Shown here: piece by piece, positions 26,680 through 34,122 of the stretch
Numbering within the stretch: position 1 is the first letter of the stretch
How the letters are laid out: each line of letters opens with the position of its first letter
Source of the DNA: Actinomadura citrea
GTDB taxonomy: Bacteria; Actinomycetota; Actinomycetes; Streptosporangiales; Streptosporangiaceae
Reading direction: 5' to 3'
Length of the DNA stretch: 64,000 nucleotides
NCBI RefSeq assembly: GCF_013409045.1
Contig: NZ_JACCBT010000001.1
Span: 620,001 to 684,000, forward strand
Translations under genes and position numbers: made by a program
Notes under the pieces: model-generated
What the model was told of the DNA's origin: nothing
The model's database searches: none
The model's input: the letters and a program-made list of their open reading frames with translations, nothing else

Positions 26680-27810
26680 TCAGGCGCAGAAGGCGGTGTC
26701 GGCGGCCTTGGCGAGGTCGGCTCGGAAGGTCTTGTCGTACTCCAGCTTGGACTCGTTGTAGGTGATGACGGCCTGGCTGCGTCCGTCGGCGCTGGTGTAG
26801 GTCCAGGTCCGGTAGCCGGGGAAGCCGCCGTCGTGGCCCCACGCGTACCCGCAGGAGAACTTGATGCGGGCGACGCCGAGGCCGTAGTCCTCCACGACCC
26901 CGTCGTCGTCGACCGGCCGGACGTTCCGCATCTCGCGCATCTGCTTCGGCGGCAGCAGCCTGCCGGTGAACAGGGCGCGGTGGAACCGGGCCACGTCGTC
27001 CACCGTGCTGACGATGCCGCCGGACGTCCGCGCGCTGGACGGGCTGATCTGCGTGCTCACGTCCCCGTAGTCGTAGTAGTACCCGTGCACGTACCGGCCG
27101 GGGAACGAGGGATCGGTCGTCGGGTAGGACGTGTGCCGCAGCCGCAGCGGCGTGAAGATGCGCCGCTGGAACTCGGTGCCCACCGGTCGTCCGGTCGCCT
27201 TCTCGATGATCATCCCGGCCAGGACGTAGTTGGTGTTGGAGTAGTTCCAGCTCGTCCCGGGCGCGTACTGCGGCGGCTTCTCCATCGCGATCGCGACGAG
27301 CTCCTCGGGCGTCCAGGCCCGCGCGGGGTCGGACATCACTCGCGGATCGGGCGTGTAGTCGTTCAGGCCGCTGGTCTGCGCGAGCAGCTGCCGGATGGTG
27401 ATCTTCGAGCCGTCGTTGCCGTGGCCCGCGACGGCGCCGGGCAGCCACCTGTCCACGGTGTCGTCCAGCGACAGCCGGTGCTCGGCGGCGAGCTGCAGCA
27501 CGACCGTCGAGGTGAACGACTTGGTCACGCTGGCGATCCGGAACAGCAGCCGGTGGTCCATCGGCGCGCCCGTGGCCTTGTCGGACACGCCCGAGGTCAC
27601 ATGCGAGACGTGCCCGCCGCGGCGGGTCATCACGATCACGCCGGGCGCGCCGTCGGCGACGAGCCGGTCGGCGGCGGCCCGCACCTTCCGGTCGAGCCCG
27701 TGCGGGCCGCGGGACGGGGCGGCGCTCGCCGCCGGGGCCGCGACGAGGGCAGCCCCGGCGATCAGGGCGGTGGCCGAGGCGAGCGAGGCGGTGAGGGGCA
27801 TCCGCGACAT
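26680..27810 (-). CDS. Secreted serine hydrolase, beta-lactamase/D-Ala-D-Ala carboxypeptidase family
   Basis: Penicillin-binding-protein-like enzyme of 376 residues. ATG 27810 follows CAGGAGGAA. A signal peptide ends near APAASAAPS (about residue 33). Catalytic motifs are ASVTK (Ser94, Lys97), NYSNTNY for the YxN motif and HDGG near residue 340 for the HxG motif. These define class C/family S12 serine hydrolases, acting as D,D-peptidases or esterases outside the cell. Divergent from the monooxygenase at 27973; substrate unknown. Confidence 0.9.
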   Translation of the reverse strand: MSRMPLTASLASATALIAGAALVAAPAASAAPSRGPHGLDRKVRAAADRLVADGAPGVIVMTRRGGHVSHVTSGVSDKATGAPMDHRLLFRIASVTKSFTSTVVLQLAAEHRLSLDDTVDRWLPGAVAGHGNDGSKITIRQLLAQTSGLNDYTPDPRVMSDPARAWTPEELVAIAMEKPPQYAPGTSWNYSNTNYVLAGMIIEKATGRPVGTEFQRRIFTPLRLRHTSYPTTDPSFPGRYVHGYYYDYGDVSTQISPSSARTSGGIVSTVDDVARFHRALFTGRLLPPKQMREMRNVRPVDDDGVVEDYGLGVARIKFSCGYAWGHDGGFPGYRTWTYTSADGRSQAVITYNESKLEYDKTFRADLAKAADTAFCA

Positions 27811-27972
27811 GGGTTCCTCCTGGAAGGTCGTCCGCTGAACGTGATCAAGCTTTCCGGCGGGCGCCCCCGGCGGCACTGGGCCCAGAACCCGAGCGGGGGT
27901 GTACCTGACGACACCTGGCGGGGTGGACCTCCAGGGGTATATTCGACAAGTGCTCCAATAGTAGGAGGTGCC

Positions 27973-29496
27973 ATGCCGGACGCCGAGGTCGCGATCATCG
28001 GGGCCGGGCTGAGCGGGATCGGGATGGGGATCGCGCTCCAGCGCGCCGGCATCGACGACTTCGTCATCCTGGAGCGCGCCGGCGACATCGGCGGGACGTG
28101 GCGCGACAACGTCTACCCCGGCATCGGCGTGGACGTGCCCGCGCAGGCGTACCAGTTCAGCTACGCCCTCAACCCGCGCTGGAGCCGGGTGTTCGCGCCG
28201 GGCTCCGAGGTCAAGGAGTACCTCGACCGGCTCGCCGACCGGTACGGCATGCGCCGCCACGTCCGCCTGCGCACCGAGGTCACCGAGCGCGTCTGGGACG
28301 AGGACGCCGGGCTCTGGCGCCTGCGGACGCCCGCCGGGCAGGTGACGGCCCGTTTCGTGGTCAGCGCGATCGGCGCGTTCGTCGATCCCAAACCGACCGG
28401 CATCGCGGGCCTCGACGACTTCACCGGCACGGTGCTGCGCTCGTCCGGCTGGGACCACGGCTACGACCTGACCGGGAAGCGGGTCGCGGTCGTCGGGACG
28501 GGCGCCAGCGCCGTCCAGATCGTCCCGGAGATCGCGTCCCGGACCGCTCGCCTCGACGTCTACCAGCGCACCCCGATCTGGGTGGGCCCGAAGCTGGACG
28601 CGCCCGTCCCGAGCCCGGTGCGGTGGCTGTTCCGGCGCGCCCCGCGCGTCCAGGACGCGGTACGCCGCACCGCCACACGCGGCGTCGAGAAGATCCTGGT
28701 CGACCTGGTCGTCGGGCACGGCAAGGCGCCCTACCTCGCGCAAGGGGGCGCGCGGCTGGCCCGATCGCTCTGGTACCGGACGCAGGTCAAGGACCCCGAC
28801 ACGCGCCGGAGGCTGACGCCCGGCTACGGCCTCGGCTGCAAGCGCCCGTCCGTCTCCAACACCTACCTCAGGACTTTCAACCGCCCGAACGTCGCACTGG
28901 TCACCGACGCCATCGACCGGGTCACCCCCACGGGCGTCCGCACCGTGGACGGCCGCGAACGCGACGTGGACGCCATCGTCCTCGCGACGGGGTTCCGCCT
29001 GGCCAGCGACCCGGAGGTCTACCGCCGGACCCCGGTGCGCGGCCGCGGCGGCTTCGATCTCGCGACGTTCTACACAGAGAACCGGCTCGCGTCCTACGAG
29101 GGCATCAGCATCCCCGGGCTGCCCAACCACTTCATGATGTTCGGGCCGTACGGCTGGGTCGGCGGCACCTGGCACCAGCTCGTCGAGACGACCTCGGCCC
29201 ACGTCGTCCGCGTGATCCAGGAGGCCCGCCGCCGGGGCGCGACCTCGGTGGAGGTGCGTCCCGAGCCGACCGAGCGCTGGACGAACCGCATGCGCGAGCG
29301 GCTCGCCGGCTCGCTGTGGGCGACCAACGGCTGCGCGACCGCCAACAGCTACTACTTCGACCATCACGGCGACACCCCCTACCTGCGGCCGACGAGCGCG
29401 GCGCAGGCCGCGCACGCCGCCCGCACGTTCCCGCTGGACGACTACGTCTACTCGGCCCCCCACACGTCCCCCGCGTCCGAGGAGAAGTCCGCATGA
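27973..29496 (+). CDS. FAD-dependent monooxygenase, Baeyer-Villiger type
   Basis: Protein of 507 residues; ATG 27973 follows AGGAGGTG. FAD motif GAGLSGIGMGIAL at the N-terminus, GGTWRDNVYPGIGVDVPA, the NADPH motif GTGASAVQIVPEIA and ATGFRL are present. The Baeyer-Villiger fingerprint FxGxxxHxxxW is recognisable at FTGTVLRSSGW but Arg replaces the His, so the reaction may be an N- or C-hydroxylation or a modified Baeyer-Villiger oxidation. Stop codon overlaps the next start by four bases, tying it to a metal hydrolase. The upstream gap holds a TATATT box near 27947. Confidence 0.9.
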   Translation: MPDAEVAIIGAGLSGIGMGIALQRAGIDDFVILERAGDIGGTWRDNVYPGIGVDVPAQAYQFSYALNPRWSRVFAPGSEVKEYLDRLADRYGMRRHVRLRTEVTERVWDEDAGLWRLRTPAGQVTARFVVSAIGAFVDPKPTGIAGLDDFTGTVLRSSGWDHGYDLTGKRVAVVGTGASAVQIVPEIASRTARLDVYQRTPIWVGPKLDAPVPSPVRWLFRRAPRVQDAVRRTATRGVEKILVDLVVGHGKAPYLAQGGARLARSLWYRTQVKDPDTRRRLTPGYGLGCKRPSVSNTYLRTFNRPNVALVTDAIDRVTPTGVRTVDGRERDVDAIVLATGFRLASDPEVYRRTPVRGRGGFDLATFYTENRLASYEGISIPGLPNHFMMFGPYGWVGGTWHQLVETTSAHVVRVIQEARRRGATSVEVRPEPTERWTNRMRERLAGSLWATNGCATANSYYFDHHGDTPYLRPTSAAQAAHAARTFPLDDYVYSAPHTSPASEEKSA

Positions 29497-30332
29497 CCCA
29501 GCACGCCATCCAGACCCGCCGGGTCGCCTTCGACCACCCGAAGGGATCCCTGCGCCGCCACTACGTGGACGGCGACCTCGTCATGAGCCACCTCGTGGCC
29601 CTGCTGTCGGCGACGTTCCCGCCGGGCGAGGACTTCTTCGTCCGGTCGGTGCGGCACTACCGCGACCGCATCACCGACCCGGAGCTCGCCGAGCAGGTGC
29701 GCGGGTTCATCGGGCAGGAGGTCGTCCACGGCCGCGAGCACGACCACCTCAACAAGACCCTGCGCGCGATGGGCTACCCGACCCATCGGATCTCCGCCGT
29801 CGTCCGGCGCGACCTGCGCCTCGCCGACCGCTTCCTGCCGCCGATCGTCCGCCTCGGCTTCACCGCCGGGCTGGAGCACTACACCGCGACCGCGGCCGAG
29901 TGCCTGCTCACCGACCCCCGCGCGCAGGAGCTGCTCGGCGACACCAGCGTCCGGTCGATCCTGCTGTGGCACGCGCTGGAGGAGTCCGAGCACAAGGCCG
30001 TCGCGTTCGACGTCTTCCGGCAGGTCGGCGGCACCGAGCGCACACGCGTCCGGACCATGCGGGTCATCAGCGCCGGGTTCCTGTTCCTCATGGTCACCGG
30101 CACGTTCATCTCGCTGCTGGGCGACCCCGCCACCTACCGTCCGGGACGGCTGCGCCGCAGCCTCGCCGCGCTCCGGCACTCCCCGTTCCTCAAGCGCGAG
30201 GTGATCCGGCGCCTGCGCGCCTACAACAGGCCCGGCTTCCACCCGGACGACTTCGACAGCACCGACGTGCTGGAACGCTGGCGCGAGGAGCTCTTCGGCG
30301 CCGAGGGGACCCTCACCGCCAACCTCAAGTGA
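29493..30332 (+). CDS. Metal-dependent hydrolase-like protein (PF10118, COG3687)
   Basis: Protein of 279 residues, overlapping the monooxygenase gene by ATGA. Ferritin-like metal-binding segments are visible: GQEVVHGREHDHLN, GLEHYTATAAE and WHALEESEHKAVAFDVF, supplying repeated Glu and His. One hydrophobic helix near residues 185-205. The family is annotated as predicted metal-dependent hydrolases, but the carboxylate/His pattern resembles di-iron oxygenases. Coupling with an FAD monooxygenase suggests they act on one hydrophobic substrate. Confidence 0.88.
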   Translation: MTQHAIQTRRVAFDHPKGSLRRHYVDGDLVMSHLVALLSATFPPGEDFFVRSVRHYRDRITDPELAEQVRGFIGQEVVHGREHDHLNKTLRAMGYPTHRISAVVRRDLRLADRFLPPIVRLGFTAGLEHYTATAAECLLTDPRAQELLGDTSVRSILLWHALEESEHKAVAFDVFRQVGGTERTRVRTMRVISAGFLFLMVTGTFISLLGDPATYRPGRLRRSLAALRHSPFLKREVIRRLRAYNRPGFHPDDFDSTDVLERWREELFGAEGTLTANLK

Positions 30333-30353
30333 CCGCCGACGCTCCGGGTCCCG

Positions 30354-32027
30354 TCACCGAGGGGTGACGACCGTGCGGTCTCCGTCCGGCTCGTACGCCA
30401 CGACCTGGACGACCGGCAGGCGGGCCGCGGCGCCGGCGCGCGGGCCCGGCACCACGAGCAGGGGAGACCCGCTCCGCCGGTCCGCCGCGTCCTCGTGGGA
30501 GCCCAGCTCACCGACCGACTTCAGCCGCGCGACGCCGGGCCCGGCCGCGGCCAGCAGATGCCAGCGCCGGGACGACCGCCACCACACCGCGGCGGCCGCC
30601 GTCTCGCCGGACGGGGTGTGGTCGCTGTTCGTCCCGCCCCGCTCGGACAGCGCCTGCCCGTCCTCGGAGATCAGGAGCGAGCGGCCCGGAGCGCCCCACG
30701 GCGTGGACGCGTCCACCGTCAGCAGGGTCGCCCGGCCGCCGCCGTCGGGCAGTTCGCCGCTCCAGAGCCGCCCCAGCCGCAGGTCGCCCGACTCGCTCAG
30801 CGTCGCCGCCCCCGAGCAGGCGACCGCGTTCAACGCCGCCCACCTGGACCGTTCCCCCTGCTCCGGCGGGTCGCGGAACCACACGCGCGGCGCCGCGGAC
30901 CGTGGATCGTTCGAGGCGAGCTGGGTGACCGTCCACGACCCGGCCGTCATCTGGAACACCAGGTAGTTCTGGCAGCGCGGCGTGAACCAGTGCCACGGCA
31001 GCGGAGCGCTCAGCCCGTCCCGGACGGCCACCGGCCGCCAGTCCGGAGCCCGCCCGGACGGCACCGCCACCCGCACGTCCCGCAGCCATGGCGGCACGAG
31101 GTAGCGCCACGTCATGCCCACCATGACGAGCTGCCCCGCGTCCGTCCCGAGCTTGCGGACCGACTCCACGCCCCGCGACCTCCGCCGCTCGAAGTACTGC
31201 GCCACGCTGGGCGTGTCCCGAGGGCCGGGGGAGTCGCGCAGCACGACCAGGGACGCCCCGTCCACCGTCCCGGCGTACAGGACGGCGACGCGGCCGAGCG
31301 GCGGATCGCGGTGGTCGTCCCGCCAGGCGTCCGCGGCCCGCCGCAGCAGCCTCGCGTCGTGGAGGAGCCCGCCCTGGGAGGGCCACTCGTCGACGGTGGG
31401 CGCGCCGCTCGCCCGCCACGCATGGGGACCGACCACGGCGGGTGCGCCGCGCCCATCGTCCATCCGGATGGAAACGGCCCCGGCGACCGCCAGCAGCGCC
31501 ACCGCGACCACGCCCGCCACGGCGGCACGTCTCGCGGACGGGACGGCGAGCGGCGGGCGCAGCCGCACGAGGTCGGGCTCGAACGCCTCGATCTCGGCCC
31601 GTTGCGCGGCCTCGTCCATGTCCGTCCGGCCGTCCACGGCGTCGATGATCCGGTCCACGTCCCCGAAGCCGACCGGGAGATGGACGCTCAGCTCCGCGAC
31701 GACCTCGGGAGCGGTGAGACCGTCCCGGCGCAGCAGGTAGGCGAGCCGCTCATGCCGCGGGGATTCCAGCAAGGCCGCCCGGACGGGACCCGGCCCGATC
31801 CGCGCGGGCTCGAAGAGGAGGCCGTGCAGCCGGTGCCGCCCGGTCGGCGGGTCCGTGAGCAGGATCGCGACGAGCCGCGCCCGCATGGCCGGATAACCAC
31901 CGCGCCGCACCCGCATGGCCCCGGCGACCGCCCGGCGAGCGCGCGAGAGCGGGTGGTCTCCGTCGTCCAGTGTCAGGTAGGCGAGCCGCAGAAGGCGACC
32001 GTAGTGCTCGCGTTCCATTCTTCGCAC
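30354..32027 (-). CDS. Membrane protein with sigma-70-like N-terminal domain
   Basis: Protein of 557 residues from GTG 32027, which has GGAGAGG upstream; ATG 32018 is an alternative. Residues 1-150 look like a decayed ECF sigma factor: YGRLLRLAYLTLDDGDH recalls region 2 and HERLAYLLRRDGLTAPEVVAEL recalls region 4. A membrane helix at RRAAVAGVVAVALLAVAGAV (about 183-205) separates it from an extracellular part of about 350 residues rich in Trp and Asp with no family I know. It ends 21 bases from the oppositely oriented hydrolase gene. Function unknown; a tethered regulator is possible. Confidence 0.7.
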   Translation of the reverse strand: MRRMEREHYGRLLRLAYLTLDDGDHPLSRARRAVAGAMRVRRGGYPAMRARLVAILLTDPPTGRHRLHGLLFEPARIGPGPVRAALLESPRHERLAYLLRRDGLTAPEVVAELSVHLPVGFGDVDRIIDAVDGRTDMDEAAQRAEIEAFEPDLVRLRPPLAVPSARRAAVAGVVAVALLAVAGAVSIRMDDGRGAPAVVGPHAWRASGAPTVDEWPSQGGLLHDARLLRRAADAWRDDHRDPPLGRVAVLYAGTVDGASLVVLRDSPGPRDTPSVAQYFERRRSRGVESVRKLGTDAGQLVMVGMTWRYLVPPWLRDVRVAVPSGRAPDWRPVAVRDGLSAPLPWHWFTPRCQNYLVFQMTAGSWTVTQLASNDPRSAAPRVWFRDPPEQGERSRWAALNAVACSGAATLSESGDLRLGRLWSGELPDGGGRATLLTVDASTPWGAPGRSLLISEDGQALSERGGTNSDHTPSGETAAAAVWWRSSRRWHLLAAAGPGVARLKSVGELGSHEDAADRRSGSPLLVVPGPRAGAAARLPVVQVVAYEPDGDRTVVTPR

Positions 32028-32110
32028 CGCCCCTCTCCTACCCGCATTGTGCGCCTCGGCCGAACGGAGACGCCTCGCACGGCGCGATCCGCTCGGGCGA
32101 CCGTGACGGT

Positions 32111-32980
32111 TCAGCGGCGGAGCGCTCCGCGCAGGGTGATGCCGTGCCGCGTGCGCAGCCGCCGCAACTCCCACATCGCCACGGCGGTGACGGACAGCGG
32201 GGCTCCCAGGATGAAGGCCACCCGTACCCCGAACGGCACACCGGCGTAGGCGCCCTGGAACAGGTCGACGACGGCGACCTCCCAGACGAGCAGTGTCGCG
32301 AGCAGCGGTGGAACCGTCTCGTGGAGGTCCGCCGTCCGGAACACGTGCACGAGCGACTGCACGATGCCGTAGAGGCCGAAGGGGCCGAGCCACAGCAGGA
32401 AGGCGCCGATCGCGAACAGCAGGACCACCCGCCCCGGTGACGCCGTCCAGTTCGTGTCCTCGGTCACCCAGCCCCGCCCCGTGATCAGTCTCGGCGTGCC
32501 GAGCGTGACGAACAGCGCGAGCAGCGCCCCGGCGGGCTTGGCGGCGCGGCGCAGGAAGATGCGCCGGTTGGGCGGGCGGGCCGCCGCGATGAAGACCGCG
32601 ACGGCGACGGGGAACGTCACCGCCAGCGTGATGAGGGTGGTACGGATCTGGCCGAAGCGATCGTCCATGACGGCGTCGGCGTCCGATGCCAGCCCATAGG
32701 AGAACAGCATCCACGTGACGGCGACCAGGCCGACGATCGTTCGCCAGACCTGCACCTTCTTCACCGCCGGGTCGTGCACACGGTCCGGCCGGGACGGCGT
32801 GAACACCGCGGTCCCCACGGCGAACGGATTGAAGAGACGTCCGAAGGTCAGCCGGCGCCTCTGAGCCGGCTGCCACGGACCCTGCGGCTGCCACGGGCCC
32901 TGCGGCTGCCACGGGCCCTGCGGCGGCGGTCCGGGCTGCCACCCCGGTCCCGGCGCCTGGCCTCCTCCGTACGGATTCAC
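32111..32980 (-). CDS. Integral membrane protein with N-terminal WQPQGP repeats
   Basis: Protein of 289 residues. The first 40 residues are Gly/Pro/Gln/Trp-rich with three GPWQPQ-like units, encoded by an 18-base direct repeat near 32870-32925. Six or so hydrophobic helices follow from residue 80. No recognised family. It precedes the sigma-like membrane gene by 83 bases on the same strand and may be in one operon with it. Confidence 0.72.
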   Translation of the reverse strand: MNPYGGGQAPGPGWQPGPPPQGPWQPQGPWQPQGPWQPAQRRRLTFGRLFNPFAVGTAVFTPSRPDRVHDPAVKKVQVWRTIVGLVAVTWMLFSYGLASDADAVMDDRFGQIRTTLITLAVTFPVAVAVFIAAARPPNRRIFLRRAAKPAGALLALFVTLGTPRLITGRGWVTEDTNWTASPGRVVLLFAIGAFLLWLGPFGLYGIVQSLVHVFRTADLHETVPPLLATLLVWEVAVVDLFQGAYAGVPFGVRVAFILGAPLSVTAVAMWELRRLRTRHGITLRGALRR

Positions 32981-33292
32981 CGCGCCCCGCCTCCGCGTCC
33001 GCTCATCCCGCGTCCTTCCCGTCGCCGTCCCCAGGGGTCACGAGGAGAATACGCAAGATCTCAGTGAGTGAAAGCGCTTTATTTCGGCTGCGATCGCGCC
33101 GCGACCGTTCTCTCCCTCCACGACGAACGCGAGCCCGGACCTCCGCAGCCGCCGAAGCTCGCCGGCTGCCGAGCCGTTTCCGCAGGTAAGCCACGTTTTT
33201 CGGATTCCGGACTTAGTTTCTGTTATCCGTATGGAGCGGCCGGGTCTCCCAGGTGTCCGACAAATCCCTGGAAACCCGGAAGGCAGGCTGAC
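32981..33292. promoter_or_regulatory. Divergent intergenic region with AAAGCGCTTT palindrome
   Basis: This 312-base gap between the membrane protein and the CAP-domain gene has no convincing coding frame. The perfect 10-base palindrome AAAGCGCTTT at 33071-33080, extended TGAAAGCGCTTTAT, resembles LacI/CcpA-family operators. No LacI-type regulator adjoins. Confidence 0.4.
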
Positions 33293-34069
33293 GTGAGCGA
33301 GAGGAACAGCGCGGGGTCGAGGCGGAGTCCCCGAACGCGTCGCGGGAGCTACGGACGCGCGACGCGTCCGAGCGGGCGGTGGTGGGCCGCCGTCGGCGCG
33401 AGCGCGGGCGTGCTCGCCCTGACGGCGGGGGTCGCCTACGGCGTGACCGTCTCTTCCGACGCCCCGGCCGATTCCCGGCCGGTCGCCGACAACGCGGCAC
33501 CTGCACCCGCCCCGTCCCCCGCCAAGACGAACGTGACGGCCGCAGAACCCAAGGCCGCCAAGACCGCGAAACGCTCGACCGTGGTGAAGAAGCCCGCGAA
33601 GCACACCACGAAGCGTCCGCCGAAGAAGAAGCGGCCGACCACACCGTCGCCCCGCTCCACGGCGCCCGGTAGCGGGGGAAGCGGCGGCGGCACGCTCGCC
33701 CAGCAGGTCGTCTCCCTGACCAACGCCGAGCGCGCCAAGAACGGCTGCGGTGCCCTGACGGTCGACTCCCGGCTCCAGGCCGCCGCGCAGGGCCACTCCG
33801 ACGACATGGTCGCCCGCGACTTCTTCGACCACACCGACCCCAGCGGCAAGAACCCCGGTGACCGGATCACCGCCGCCGGTTACCGCTGGTCCACCTACGG
33901 CGAGAACATCGCGTACGGCCAGCGGACGCCCGCCGCCGTCATGTCCGCCTGGATGAACAGCTCCGGGCACCGCGCCAACATCCTGAACTGCCGGTTCAAG
34001 AACATCGGCGTGGGCGTGACGCTCAAGTCCGGGACGCCGTACTGGACGCAGAACTTCGGCACCCGCTGA
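33293..34069 (+). CDS. Secreted CAP (SCP/PR-1) domain protein
   Basis: Protein of 258 residues from GTG 33293. A basic cytoplasmic head of about 30 residues leads to a signal-anchor or signal peptide (WWAAVGASAGVLALTAGVAYGV). A long Lys/Pro/Thr-rich linker, likely spanning the wall, precedes the CAP domain (residues 135-258): LTNAERAKNGCGAL, FFDHTDPSGKNPGDRITAAGYRW, YGENIAYG, SGHRANILNC and GTPYWTQNFG, with the conserved His, Glu and His kept. Function of bacterial CAP proteins is uncertain (sterol/lipid or metal binding). It converges on a sigma-CAP fusion gene whose exodomain is its paralogue. Confidence 0.87.
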   Translation: MSERNSAGSRRSPRTRRGSYGRATRPSGRWWAAVGASAGVLALTAGVAYGVTVSSDAPADSRPVADNAAPAPAPSPAKTNVTAAEPKAAKTAKRSTVVKKPAKHTTKRPPKKKRPTTPSPRSTAPGSGGSGGGTLAQQVVSLTNAERAKNGCGALTVDSRLQAAAQGHSDDMVARDFFDHTDPSGKNPGDRITAAGYRWSTYGENIAYGQRTPAAVMSAWMNSSGHRANILNCRFKNIGVGVTLKSGTPYWTQNFGTR

Positions 34070-34070
34070 G

Positions 34071-34121
34071 GTGCGCGGGCGCGCGCGCCGGGGCCGCCGC
34101 AGGTCGCCCCGGCGCGCACGC
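34071..34121. terminator. Bidirectional terminator between the two CAP-domain genes
   Basis: GCGCGCCGGGGC (34083-34094) pairs perfectly with GCCCCGGCGCGC (34106-34117) around an 11-base loop, and the flanks GTGCGC/GCGCAC extend it. It fills the 53-base gap between the two converging genes. Confidence 0.7.
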
Positions 34122-34122
34122 C

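Noticed and set aside
32870..32925. CRISPR-like direct repeats
   Set aside because: The 18-base repeats are contiguous, in frame and encode WQPQGP units of a membrane protein; no spacers.
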